Positions 15,111 to 23,649 of a stretch of 33,662 nucleotides of DNA are shown here, one piece after another. Position 1 is the first letter of the stretch. Each line of letters starts with the position of its first letter. The DNA is taken from positions 1 through 33,662 of the forward strand of contig UQZY01000022.1 in the NCBI GenBank assembly GCA_900545655.1, read 5' to 3'. Under the pieces are notes generated by a model. The model ran no database searches. It was not told where the DNA came from and was given only the letters and a program-made list of their open reading frames with translations. This stretch comes from an uncultured Oscillospiraceae bacterium. GTDB lineage: Bacteria; Bacillota; Clostridia; Oscillospirales; Acutalibacteraceae. The position numbers and the translations under genes were made by a program.

Positions 15111-16895
15111 GTGTCGCTTGACGGATTATTTTTGCACTGTATAAGGACAGAGCTTGAAAACAGTATAGTCGGTGCAAAGGTTGATAAGGTGTATCAGCCG
15201 TCATCGGAGGAGCTTGTCTTTTCTCTTCGCACCAGGAAGCAGGGCGGAAAAAAACTTTTGCTCAGCGCTCGTGCGAACAGTCCGCGGATAAACCTTACCG
15301 GTGCTTCGTATGAAAATCCGGCAAGCCCGCCGATGCTGTGTATGCTTCTTCGGAAAAGGCTTGGCGGCGCCACGGTCACAGCCATCCGCCAAAACGGATG
15401 TGACCGCATCCTTTTCCTTGATTTTCTCGCAGTAAATGAGATGGGAGAGAAAGAAAATCTTTCTCTCGCCGTTGAAATTATGGCACAGTACAGCAACGTC
15501 GTTCTCGTTTCGGAGGACGGCATGATAATCGACGCACTTAAACGCGTCGATTTCACCAAGTCCTCAAAGCGTCTTGTCTTGCCGGGCGTAAAGTATGAAT
15601 TGCCTCCTGCTCAGGAAAAGGTAAACATACTTGAAGAGACGGCTGACCTTGCCACAGAGCGTATTATGTCATTTCCGAATAAAACAGTGTCATCTGCAAC
15701 TCTTTCATCTGTTATGGGTGTTTCACCCATAGTCTCAAGGGAACTCTCATACATTGCCTTTGGTGAGGACGTGTATGTGCGTGATGCAGACCTTAAAACG
15801 TTTTCTCTTGTGCTTGATAAGTTTAAACGTGAATATGCTCACGGTTCTTCAAGGTATTGTTTATTGAAAGATGAGGATGGTAAGCCCTTTGATTTTTCGT
15901 TTATGCCGATAACTCAGTATGGGGGTATGGCAACAGTCGAATACTTTGACAATGCATCGGAGCTTCTCGATGAGTATTATTCAAAACGAGACTCAATCGA
16001 AAGAATGACGCATAAAACTGCGGATCTTCGTAAGCTTCTTCAAAGCACAAAAGAGAGGATAATACGCAAGATTGACAATCAGCGTATTGAGCTTAAAGCC
16101 TGTGAAAATCGTGAAACTCTTCGAGTAAGTGCTGAACTGATAAACGCAAACCTTTATCAGCTTAAAAAGGGCGAGTCCTTTTATGATATACCAAACTATT
16201 ATGATGACAACAAAATAATGCGTGTTTCCGTTGATCCGGCACTTTCTCCGGCACAGAATTCACAGAAATATTTTAAGGAATACAAGAAAACCTATACCGC
16301 AGAGAAAAAACTCACGGAACAGATTGAAGCCGGGGTCGAAGAGTTAAACTACCTTGACACCGTGCTTGACGAGCTTTTACGTGCAGAAAATGAACGAGAT
16401 GTCGGTGCGGTAAAAGAAGAGCTTTTGTCAAGCGGATACATACGGAACAGAAGCATGCAAAAGTCACAGAAAATCAAAAGGAACGGGCAGAGGGTAAAAC
16501 AAAAAACCGTAAGCTCACTTCCACCGAAGGAGTATGAGACGACTGACGGTTTCAGAGTTCTTGTAGGGCGCAACAATCTTCAAAATGATAAGCTTTCTAT
16601 GAAATCCTCCGAAAAACTTGATATGTGGCTTCATACAAAGGACTATCCCGGCTCGCACGTTATTATCGTAAACAAAAACGGTGAAGTTTCCGACCGTGCC
16701 ATAGAGGAGGCGGCTGTAATAGCTGCTGTCAACAGTACGGCAAGAGACGCACATAAAGTGCCGGTGGACTATACCCTTGTCAAAAATTTAAAGAAGCCGA
16801 CAGGAGCAAGACCCGGTAAAGTAATCTTTCATGAAAATTGGACGGTCTATGTAACACCGGATGAGGCTTTCGCCGAAAGCCTCAGAGTAAAATAA
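15111..16895 (+). CDS. rqcH: NFACT family ribosome quality control protein RqcH
   Basis: A 594-residue protein, older annotation fibronectin-binding protein A. RqcH binds stalled 50S subunits and adds C-terminal alanine tails with charged tRNA-Ala. Visible are the NFACT-N domain (MSLDGLFLHCIRTEL, D98-R99 in GCDRI, the pair needed for tRNA binding in family members), a central coiled coil (about 290-440) and the NFACT-R domain near the C-terminus (DMWLHTKDYPGSHVII and KPTGARPGKVIF). The length is normal. The start is GTG at 15111 with AAAAGGAGAG upstream. It ends in a bidirectional terminator shared with the converging gene remnant. Confidence 0.95.
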   Translation: MSLDGLFLHCIRTELENSIVGAKVDKVYQPSSEELVFSLRTRKQGGKKLLLSARANSPRINLTGASYENPASPPMLCMLLRKRLGGATVTAIRQNGCDRILFLDFLAVNEMGEKENLSLAVEIMAQYSNVVLVSEDGMIIDALKRVDFTKSSKRLVLPGVKYELPPAQEKVNILEETADLATERIMSFPNKTVSSATLSSVMGVSPIVSRELSYIAFGEDVYVRDADLKTFSLVLDKFKREYAHGSSRYCLLKDEDGKPFDFSFMPITQYGGMATVEYFDNASELLDEYYSKRDSIERMTHKTADLRKLLQSTKERIIRKIDNQRIELKACENRETLRVSAELINANLYQLKKGESFYDIPNYYDDNKIMRVSVDPALSPAQNSQKYFKEYKKTYTAEKKLTEQIEAGVEELNYLDTVLDELLRAENERDVGAVKEELLSSGYIRNRSMQKSQKIKRNGQRVKQKTVSSLPPKEYETTDGFRVLVGRNNLQNDKLSMKSSEKLDMWLHTKDYPGSHVIIVNKNGEVSDRAIEEAAVIAAVNSTARDAHKVPVDYTLVKNLKKPTGARPGKVIFHENWTVYVTPDEAFAESLRVK

Positions 16896-16910
16896 AATCT
16901 TACAAACTAA

Positions 16911-16940
16911 AAGGGCATGGCTCGTATGAGTCATGCCCTT
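16911..16940. terminator. Bidirectional terminator between converging genes
   Basis: AAGGGCATG (16911-16919) pairs with CATGCCCTT (16932-16940), extended by CTC/GAG with a G-T pair. It serves rqcH on plus; the minus-side tract (CCCTTTTAG) follows the repeat protein remnant. Confidence 0.75.
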
Positions 16941-16985
16941 GATTGATTTTATTCGTAATGAATAATCGTGTTTAATTTTCGGTTT

Positions 16986-17789
16986 TTAGGCAACCCATGC
17001 ACCGCTTGAATTGAATCTGTATGTTTTACCGCCGATTCTCTGTGTGCCTGTGAGCATAGCGCCGCTGCCGTTGAAGTAATACCATTTACCGCCTATCTGC
17101 TGCCATCCTGTGAGCATAGCACCGCTGTTGTTAAAGTAGTACCATTTACCGCCTAACTGTGCCCAGCCTGTAACCATAGCACCGCCGTTGTTGAAGTAGT
17201 ACCATTTGTTGCTTATCTGTGCCCAGCCTGTAACCATAGCACCGCTGTTGTTAAAATAATACCACTTGCCGCTTATAGAGGCCCAGCCTTTAACCATCTT
17301 GCCCCACTGGTTGAAGTAGTACCACTTGTTGCTTATCTGATTCCAGCCATTAACCATCTTACCCCACTGATTGAAGTAATACCAGTTTCCGTCAATATAA
17401 GTCCAGCCGGTAACCATCTTACCCCACTGGTTGAAGTAATAATGACTGCCGTCTATCTCGTCCCAGCCGATAGAAGCAAGGCCTTTGTTTGCGGGGTCAA
17501 GATAGTAGTAACTGCCGTCAATCTGTGCCCAACCTGTTTTTGCAAAGCCCTTATCCATGTAAAGATATTTGCCGTCTTCATTGGTAAACCATCCGCTGGC
17601 ATCTACAGGAGCAAGCAACTGCTTTGTGCGATACACGCCCTCGTATATACCTGCTGTGATTTTGAAAGGAGCGATGTTAAGACCGGTAATCTTGTAATTA
17701 TACTTTTCATCTTTTTCGTCTGTGAAGTTTTTTTCGGAAACCTTCAGAACAGGGAAAAGATATGATTTATCGAAGGATACATCCGATAT
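16986..17789 (-). pseudogene. 5'-truncated cell-wall-binding repeat protein
   Basis: The minus-strand frame is open from 17789 to the TAA at 16986-16988. It encodes about ten copies of a 20-residue aromatic repeat of the form W-x-x-I-x-x-K-W-Y-Y-F-N-x-x-G-x-M-x-T-G, the choline/glucan-binding (CW_binding/ZmpA-type) pattern that attaches proteins to wall polymers. There is no signal peptide or catalytic domain. The only start-like codon is a GTG at 17636 with no properly spaced ribosome site, and protein-like sequence (GLNIAPFKITAGIYEG) continues upstream of it until a stop at 17790-17792. The natural reading is the 3' end of a larger secreted protein whose 5' part was lost. If GTG 17636 were used, the product would be 216 residues. 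Confidence 0.7.
16992..17570 (-). repeat. Tandem 60-bp coding repeats
   Basis: About nine to ten units of 60 bases encode the 20-residue wall-binding repeats. Neighbouring copies are highly alike in DNA: the block encoding NQWGKM recurs three times in a row and NNSGAM/NNGGAM in the next units, suggesting expansion or gene conversion. Confidence 0.85.
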
Positions 17790-18333
17790 TCAGGAAAAGC
17801 TTTATGAAAATATAGAGCAATTCGGAAAAGAGAAAGATATAGAAATAACGGAGGCTATTGAGAATAATATAAAGGATTTTTCAAATCAGGCCGTTGAAAA
17901 GTACAGAAAATATATCAGCTTAAGCTTTATACAGTACTATTCAAAGATATGTTCAAAATTTGAAAAACCGCTTATCGTCGCACTGGGTGTGTGTTTGCTC
18001 TTTTCTTTAGTGATAAGTATAATACTTATAAAGTCGAAGTATTATGACCGTTGCGCCAAAGACTATTTTTCATACTCTTTTGTGACTGCGGCGATTTTAA
18101 CAGCCATATACCCAATCTATTCACTTTCTACAGGTCTGTGCAAGAAAATCAATATAACTCCAAAGTACGTTTACGATATCATTAAAGCCTTGTTATTGAA
18201 CGTGCAAAATACTTTTTTTGTATTTTCAGTTATACTGTTTATTGTCGGGATTGTTTTTTCCGTTACAGCTTTTTTCGGCGCTTATGGCGGCAAAAGGAAG
18301 GATGAAAAAAATGAATTACAAACAACTTCGTGA
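17722..18333 (+). pseudogene. Headless multi-spanning membrane protein gene
   Basis: A plus-strand frame open from 17698 with first start-like codon GTG at 17722, which has no ribosome site and lies inside the opposite repeat-protein frame. The translation has a charged soluble part (about 17-75), then TM helices at about 84-105, 117-137 and 162-192, and a charged tail. I recognise no family. The sequence is AT-rich compared with neighbours. It overlaps the downstream sortase start by 23 bases, so the two were probably an operon and this could be a sortase accessory protein. The missing N-terminus and lack of any ATG suggest that a deletion or inversion joined it to the minus-strand remnant somewhere around 17740-17790. 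Confidence 0.55.
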
Positions 18334-19083
18334 TATGTCTGTATATTTGTTTATTGTTCTTCTTGTTTCGTTCTGTGTCTTTTTCACAACTCAAGAGAAG
18401 GGAAAACAGGTGGAGCAGCTGCCGACAGACAAAACGGAATTTTTATCGGAAAAGGGCGAAAACTCGACTACAAAAACTAATTCTAAAACAGAGATTACAG
18501 AAAATAATCATAAAAAAAATGAAACAAATTCAAAGAAAAAAATGAATCAGCCGCAAATAAAAATATTTCTGCAAACTATAGTTTAACGTCAAGTAAAAAT
18601 GAAGCATATACAGAAAAAACTATAAGTACATCTGTTCCCGCAGAGACAACAACTTTCATCCACCCGGAGATAAACAGGTGCTACGGAACATTTTCTTGCA
18701 GAAGGCTTGGAATAAACGACTTAAAGGTATACTATGGGGATAATGAATTTTGCTTATCAAAGGGAATTGGAACATCAACACAGTCAGCACTTCCCGGATT
18801 TGGTGCACGAACACTCATGTCTGCTCACAATCTCACATATTTTGCTCCTATGAAGGATGTCGCCGTAAATGATATTTTTGAATTGAACCTTAAGTGGGGC
18901 TACTACAGATACCGTGTTTACAAAACGGAAGTTATGGCTCCGAAAGAATTTGACCCCGGTCTTATAAGGGTGCCGAGTGACGAAATAATAGTTTACACCT
19001 GTTATCCTTTCAATGGGCAGTCAGGCTCTGCACAGCGGATTTTCATGTTTTGTGAAATGCTTGAAGGACCGCGCATGTACTGA
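18311..19083 (+). pseudogene. Sortase (class D-like) split by a -1 frameshift
   Basis: ATG at 18311 begins MNYKQLRDMSVYLFIVLLVS, an N-terminal TM anchor, then a Lys/Thr/Asn-rich linker, and hits a stop at 18584-18586. The next frame is open from 18523 to 19083 and carries the sortase core: MSAHN (catalytic His), IVYTCYPF (catalytic Cys in the TCYPF context typical of class D) and SAQRIF (Arg). The frames join at the A7 run 18536-18542; one extra A, or -1 slippage, would give a continuous protein of about 257 residues. Sortases attach surface proteins to peptidoglycan. Either the gene is broken, it is read through by slippage, or the A7 count is a sequencing error. No LPxTG-type substrate was seen here. 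Confidence 0.8.
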
Positions 19084-19089
19084 TATAAT
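19061..19089 (+). promoter_or_regulatory. Promoter of the CpsC-CpsD-CpsB operon
   Basis: TTGAAG at 19061-19066 and TATAAT at 19084-19089, with a 17-base spacer. The -35 lies inside the end of the sortase gene. Confidence 0.65.
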
Positions 19090-19144
19090 AAAAACATTAT
19101 AGTTTTGACCTAATATGTGACAATACGTAATTGGAGGAAAAGTG

Positions 19145-19837
19145 ATGGATGAAAAGAACAGAGAGCATTATGAAGAGATAGATCTTCGAGAAGTATTCAT
19201 ATTGCTCAAAAACAATATTGCACTTATACTCGTGGCAACTATTGTTTTCGGAATTGCCGGATTTTTCGTGACAAAGTACCTCATAACGCCGCAGTATGAG
19301 GCGTCTGTGAATATGATAGTAAATACGAAGCAGGAAAATACGTCCGCCGTGTCGAACGATAACATTACATCGGCGAAAAACCTTGTTTCTACATATGCTA
19401 TCATCATAAAGAGTAATACAGTGCTTAATCAGGTTATAGATAACCTTGGGCTGGATATGGATTATGACACGCTTCAGAAAAAGGTTACGGTTACTGCGGT
19501 GAATGACACGCAGGTTATGCGTGTTGCAGTAAAGGATCCGGATCCGTATCTTGCGGCACGTATTGTCCGTTCCATAAGTCGTGTGTCTCCGGATGTCATA
19601 GTTGATTCGGTTGAGGCCGGCTCTTGTAAGGTTATAAGCCAGGTGGACGAGCCTAAGGCTCCCGTTTCGCCGAGCATAACTAAAAACACATCCGTGGCTG
19701 CGCTTCTCGGACTTGTGATAAGCATTGCAATTGTATTTGTAAAGTATTTCTTTTCAAATTATATCGTTGATGATGACGATGTTCAGAAATATCTCGGAAT
19801 CCCGGTTCTCGGAGTTATTCCGCAAACAGAGGCGTAA
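19145..19837 (+). CDS. cpsC: Wzz/CpsC polysaccharide co-polymerase and kinase activator
   Basis: A 230-residue membrane protein with a cytoplasmic N-terminus, TM1 at about 22-45, an extracellular domain, and TM2 at about 181-203 followed by a short tail ending PVLGVIPQTEA. The EIDLREVFILLKNNIALIL start and the PxxPxSPS-like motif (PKAPVSPS) before TM2 are typical of Wzz/CpsC proteins. They set polysaccharide chain length and activate the cognate BY-kinase by contact. ATG at 19145 has GGAGG at 19133-19137; a GTG at 19142 is in frame. cpsD follows after 15 bases. Confidence 0.92.
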   Translation: MDEKNREHYEEIDLREVFILLKNNIALILVATIVFGIAGFFVTKYLITPQYEASVNMIVNTKQENTSAVSNDNITSAKNLVSTYAIIIKSNTVLNQVIDNLGLDMDYDTLQKKVTVTAVNDTQVMRVAVKDPDPYLAARIVRSISRVSPDVIVDSVEAGSCKVISQVDEPKAPVSPSITKNTSVAALLGLVISIAIVFVKYFFSNYIVDDDDVQKYLGIPVLGVIPQTEA

Positions 19838-19852
19838 AGGAGGGGATTTCAG

Positions 19853-20833
19853 ATGGCAGAAACAAAGAAAGTATCAAAATCTAAGCAGAGTGTAAACGGT
19901 AAAGCCGGAAAGCCCTCCGCAGAAAAGAAAACGATTGAAAAAACGAAGCCTTCGAATGAATCCGCTCATAAGGATTCACCAGAAAAAAAGACAGAAAAAG
20001 CAGCTTATAAAAAGTTTAACTATGCCGAAGCAAAGGCAAGGCATGAAGCTGTTAAGGGGAAGGCTGAAAAAAAGAGAAACAAAAAAGACCCGGAAAAAAT
20101 TCTGAGGCTTGCCTCGGGTGATGACATGCCGTTCGGTTATGTCGAAGCTTACAAGTCTTTGCGTACAAACATAAACTTCATCTCTTCAACGGAAAACGTG
20201 AAGAGTATAGTTGTTACGAGCGCTCTTCCCAGAGAGAGTAAGAGCAATGTATCCATAAACCTTGCGGTATCTCTCGCTACGGAAGGAAAAAAAGTTATTC
20301 TTGTTGACTGCGACCTCCGCAAGCCGGCCATTCATTCTTACCTCTATATGGGCAGAAACGTCAGGGGCCTTACCGATGTTCTTTCCGGCAAATGCAACTT
20401 GGATGAAGCTATAGGTGAGATAGAGGATATCGGTATATATGTTCTTCCGGCAGGTGCTATTCCTCCGAATCCGTCGGAGATGCTTGCTCAGGAAAAGATG
20501 CAGAAGGTTATAGAAAATCTTAAGGAAAAGTTTGACTTTGTCATAGTGGATGCACCGCCTATTTCTATCGTTACGGATGCAGCTGTCCTCGGAAAGTATG
20601 TTGACGGAGCGGTTTTGGCAATACGCTCAAAATATGCATCCCGTGACGCCATTTTAGTTGCAAAGAAAAAGCTTTCAGATGTAGACGTTAAAATTCTCGG
20701 AGCTGTTGTAACACGTTTTGAAGCTAAGAAATCCGCGAAATCCGGATATTATTCTTACGGTTACGGATACGACTATGGTTATAAATACGGCTACGGTTAC
20801 GGAACTCCGAAAAAGGATGAGGAGAAAAAGTAA
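19853..20833 (+). CDS. cpsD: CpsD-type bacterial tyrosine kinase with altered Walker A
   Basis: A 326-residue cytoplasmic BY-kinase that autophosphorylates its tyrosine tail to control exopolysaccharide export and polymerisation. Residues 1-85 are a Lys/Glu-rich, probably disordered extension. The kinase domain has EAYKSLRTNINF (98-109), Walker A SALPRESKS (123-131), Walker A' VILVDCDLRKP (148-158) and Walker B FVIVDAPP (229-236). The glycines of the usual GEGKST are replaced (R127, S129) and T is N132, while K130-S131 remain. The C-terminus has ten tyrosines between Y299 and Y316, spaced by Gly, the autophosphorylation cluster. ATG at 19853 follows AAAGGAGGGG. Its stop overlaps the next start (TAATG). 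Confidence 0.92.
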   Translation: MAETKKVSKSKQSVNGKAGKPSAEKKTIEKTKPSNESAHKDSPEKKTEKAAYKKFNYAEAKARHEAVKGKAEKKRNKKDPEKILRLASGDDMPFGYVEAYKSLRTNINFISSTENVKSIVVTSALPRESKSNVSINLAVSLATEGKKVILVDCDLRKPAIHSYLYMGRNVRGLTDVLSGKCNLDEAIGEIEDIGIYVLPAGAIPPNPSEMLAQEKMQKVIENLKEKFDFVIVDAPPISIVTDAAVLGKYVDGAVLAIRSKYASRDAILVAKKKLSDVDVKILGAVVTRFEAKKSAKSGYYSYGYGYDYGYKYGYGYGTPKKDEEKK

Positions 20834-21609
20834 TGACGGATCTCCATTGTCATATCCTGCCCGGTATGGATGACGGGGCAAAGGACATTGAAGCTTCACT
20901 GGGACTTTTATTAATGGAAAAAGAAAACGGAGTAGACAGAATTGTGTTTACTCCGCATTACCTTTGCGAAAAAGAGGGTATCGCGTCTTTTCTCAAAAGA
21001 CGTGATACTTCTTTTAATTTGCTTGCCGAGGCATGGGAAAAAGCAGGGAATAAGGAAAAACTCTCTTTTTCGCTCGGCGCAGAGGTGAAGTATTCACCGG
21101 CGCTCACGGAGCAGGGCGTAAAGGGCGGGTCGTTGAGAGATCTTTGCTTTACGGGAACGTCATATATGTTGCTTGAATTGGCCTTTACGCAGAAGCCAGC
21201 GTTTTTGAAAGAGGTTGTTTATGACTTGCAGACGGAGGGTATAACGCCGGTTATAGCTCACGTTGAGCGTTATCCGTATTTGCTCGATGACCTCACGGAG
21301 CTTTACGAGCTTGCCGAAATGGGTCTTGTTGTACAGACCAACGCAAATACGGTCTCTGCCGGTGACAAAGTCTCTGCGCAGATGCTTAAGCTTATAAAGT
21401 GGGAGCTTGTACATGTGGTATCAACCGATGCGCACTCACTTCACAGAAGACCGGCAAGGCTAAAGGCTGCATATGATGTTATAGCGAATAAGCTCGGAGA
21501 AGACATTTTAAAAAAAGTTTCGGAAAACGGAGACAGGGTGTTTTTCGGAGAGGATATAATTACGGATTCACTTCACGAGCCAAAGAAGCTTCTCGGAAGA
21601 TGGATTTGA
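20833..21609 (+). CDS. cpsB: CpsB/YwqE PHP-family protein tyrosine phosphatase
   Basis: A 258-residue metal-dependent phosphatase that dephosphorylates the BY-kinase tail and its targets. The PHP motifs are DLHCHILPGMDDGA (3-16), TPHYLCE, VIAHVERYPYL and VSTDAHSLHRRP. The length matches YwqE/CpsB proteins. ATG at 20833 overlaps the cpsD stop, so the two are translationally coupled. Together with cpsC and cpsD it forms a complete phosphoregulatory cassette, though no glycosyltransferase or flippase gene follows directly. The polymer it controls may be made by the operon at 24.6-29.8 kb or elsewhere. Confidence 0.94.
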   Translation: MTDLHCHILPGMDDGAKDIEASLGLLLMEKENGVDRIVFTPHYLCEKEGIASFLKRRDTSFNLLAEAWEKAGNKEKLSFSLGAEVKYSPALTEQGVKGGSLRDLCFTGTSYMLLELAFTQKPAFLKEVVYDLQTEGITPVIAHVERYPYLLDDLTELYELAEMGLVVQTNANTVSAGDKVSAQMLKLIKWELVHVVSTDAHSLHRRPARLKAAYDVIANKLGEDILKKVSENGDRVFFGEDIITDSLHEPKKLLGRWI

Positions 21610-21680
21610 TTTTTTATCCGATTTATCATCACTTTTATACGTGAAGGAATTTATTGAATTTTTATCTTGGAGATTGAAAA

Positions 21681-22706
21681 ATGAGTCTTAATTATGACGC
21701 CCATATCCATATGGGCTTGCCTACAAAGAAAATAACGGATGATGAGATTTGCGAACGCCTCAAGGGATATGCGGATGCCGGGATAACATTTTTGCGTGAC
21801 GGCGGTGACAACAGCGGTATTTCCCTCAGGGCAAAACAACTGTCGGGTATGTGCGGAGTTGATTACAGGACCCCGGCGTTCGCCATACACAAAAACGGAC
21901 ATTACGGGTATTTTCTCGGCAAAGGCTTTGATGACATGGACGGTTACAAAGCTCTTGTTGACAGTGCGATAAATGACGGTGCAGATTTTATAAAGATAAT
22001 TATTTCCGGTATCATGGATTTTTCTCAGTACGGTGTTTTGGCAGATGATGATAAAAAAGTTTCTGTTATAACGGCAGCCGATTTTACGGAAAAAGAAACA
22101 GAAGTCCATGACTGCGATTGTGATTCTCATGAGCACGAGCACGCTCACGGTGACAACTCAGACGCTTATGAGCGTGAGCATGAAAGGGTTGAACAAAACG
22201 GTTATATCGCCACCATATATGAAAAAAGCGGCGAGACCGGAGGGCTCACCGCGGAAGAAATTTCAGAAATGATTTCATATGTACATGAAAAAGGTCTTGC
22301 CGTTATGGCTCATTGTAACGGAGCGACTAACATAAAGGCAGCGCTTGTTGCCGGTGCGGACAGTATAGAACACGGATTCTATATGGATGACGAGTGCGTG
22401 GATTTGCTTTCAGGCTCCGACACCGTATGGGTTCCGACAATAACGCCGGTTGCAAGCCTCATAGGAAAAGGAAAGTATGACGACGGTGTGCTGAAGCTCA
22501 TAGTTGCAAACCATGTAAAGAACATAAGCAGGGTGTGGTATCTCGGCGGCATGATCGCCCTCGGAACGGATGCCGGCGCTGCGGATGTTCCTCACATAAC
22601 AGCGTCAAAGAGTGAGTACAATTTCCTGAAAGCGGCAATCGGTGCTAAAGACTTTGACGCACACCTTTCCATGTCTGCCGAGCAGCTTAAATGGAAGTTT
22701 AGCTGA
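21681..22706 (+). CDS. Amidohydrolase family protein with His-rich insertion
   Basis: A 341-residue TIM-barrel metal hydrolase. Metal-binding signs are DAHIHMGLP (6-14), MAHCNGATN and ADSIEHGFY in the middle, and the catalytic Asp in ALGTDAGAADVPH. The family covers imidazolonepropionase- and dipeptidase-like enzymes; the substrate cannot be told. Residues 143-170 form an insertion rich in His, Asp, Cys and Glu (HDCDCDSHEHEHAHGD), absent from typical members and placed between the early barrel strands and the catalytic His region. ATG at 21681 has TTGGAG upstream. It may be read through from cpsB (71-base gap, no terminator seen). Confidence 0.82.
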   Translation: MSLNYDAHIHMGLPTKKITDDEICERLKGYADAGITFLRDGGDNSGISLRAKQLSGMCGVDYRTPAFAIHKNGHYGYFLGKGFDDMDGYKALVDSAINDGADFIKIIISGIMDFSQYGVLADDDKKVSVITAADFTEKETEVHDCDCDSHEHEHAHGDNSDAYEREHERVEQNGYIATIYEKSGETGGLTAEEISEMISYVHEKGLAVMAHCNGATNIKAALVAGADSIEHGFYMDDECVDLLSGSDTVWVPTITPVASLIGKGKYDDGVLKLIVANHVKNISRVWYLGGMIALGTDAGAADVPHITASKSEYNFLKAAIGAKDFDAHLSMSAEQLKWKFS

Positions 22707-22760
22707 TATGGTTTTGCATGAGGTTAGTTCCTGCTATGTCTTTAAGGCGTAAAATGCTAT

Positions 22761-22790
22761 AAAAAAGACCCGCTGTGCGGGTCTTTTTTT
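22761..22790. terminator. Bidirectional terminator
   Basis: A6GACCCGC (22761-22773) pairs perfectly with GCGGGTCT6 (22777-22789) over a 3-base loop. It ends both the plus-strand amidohydrolase and the minus-strand PF06541 gene, whose stop codon overlaps its edge. Confidence 0.92.
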
Positions 22791-23511
22791 ATTTGTCAAC
22801 TTCCATGGCGTTGGCGTAGACTTTTTGCAGAAATTCATCCGTGAAGTGTTCATCCAAAAAGACGTCCACCTTATTTGAGGCGGGCACGCCGTCGTGACGC
22901 TGATTATAGCGGTTAACCGCTTCTGCCGAGAGGACGATATCCACGAGCATGAACAAAAACAGAATCCAGAAAATAATCTTTCCCGGCTTTATGGGTATCT
23001 TGTGAATAAACTTTATGAAGCTCGGATAAATAAGCTTACACCAAACAAGTCCGAGGACACCCCAGAACAGGGAGTAAAGGAAGCATACACGCCCGTTTAT
23101 GTTCAGCGGCATGTGACTGTAGTCCCATGAAACGTGTCCGAAAACTATCTCCTCTCCGAGCGAGGAGATGTACTCCGAAACTGAGCCCCAGAACCATGAT
23201 TTTATAAAGATATACCACCATGGTCTGTCGATATCCTTATGGAGTATGTAGCTTAAAACAATTCCTCCGAGTCCGTATGCGAGACCGAACGGTCCGAAAA
23301 CAAGTGACTGGCGGCTTTCCCAGTAACCGTTTTTGAGAAAACACCATACCATTTCAACGCAGTAGCCGATTACATTGCATATCATGAAGATGTAAAAGAC
23401 CTCGTATCCGCTTAAGTGATTGTCGTCTTCGATTTCAAAAAATCTCTCACTGAATTTATGAAGCTTTTCCTTTGCCGGAAGCTTTGCTTTTTCGTTTTTT
23501 ACTTCTGCCAT
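22789..23511 (-). CDS. PF06541 putative transporter-type membrane protein
   Basis: A 240-residue integral membrane protein with about five TM helices: roughly 39-59, 73-92, 98-120, 140-160 and 178-198. The pattern YCVEMVWCFLKNGYWESRQS, FGPFGLAYGLGG and SWDYSHMPLNINGRVCFLYS matches PF06541 (ABC_trans_CmpB-like, often called putative ABC transporter permease). No ATPase accompanies it and its function is unproven. The charged N-terminal 38 residues (Lys/Glu-rich) are cytoplasmic. ATG at 23511 (reverse) has an AGGAG site 7-8 bases upstream. It converges on the amidohydrolase and shares its terminator. Confidence 0.85.
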   Translation of the reverse strand: MAEVKNEKAKLPAKEKLHKFSERFFEIEDDNHLSGYEVFYIFMICNVIGYCVEMVWCFLKNGYWESRQSLVFGPFGLAYGLGGIVLSYILHKDIDRPWWYIFIKSWFWGSVSEYISSLGEEIVFGHVSWDYSHMPLNINGRVCFLYSLFWGVLGLVWCKLIYPSFIKFIHKIPIKPGKIIFWILFLFMLVDIVLSAEAVNRYNQRHDGVPASNKVDVFLDEHFTDEFLQKVYANAMEVDK

Positions 23512-23649
23512 TTTATTCTCCTGAAAATTTTACGGACAGAGCATTAAAAGCATCTGTCTGTTTGTTATGTGTTGTGGACGTAATTGTGTTATGAAGGCTG
23601 CAAAACATGAGGATAATGTATTGTGAGCGTTCTGCGGCGTAACACAAAA
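23512..23649. other. Intergenic gap between two minus-strand genes
   Basis: 138 bases with no gene. A weak hairpin (ACAGAGC with GCATCTGT, 23536-23557) is present without a convincing T-run on either strand. I see no clear promoter. Confidence 0.4.

Noticed and set aside
16992..17570. Regular 60-bp repeats as a CRISPR array
   Set aside because: The repeats are contiguous, without unique spacers, and encode an in-frame 20-residue wall-binding motif.
23536..23557. Hairpin in the gap between two minus-strand genes as a terminator
   Set aside because: The stem has a bulge and neither strand has a convincing T-run next to it.
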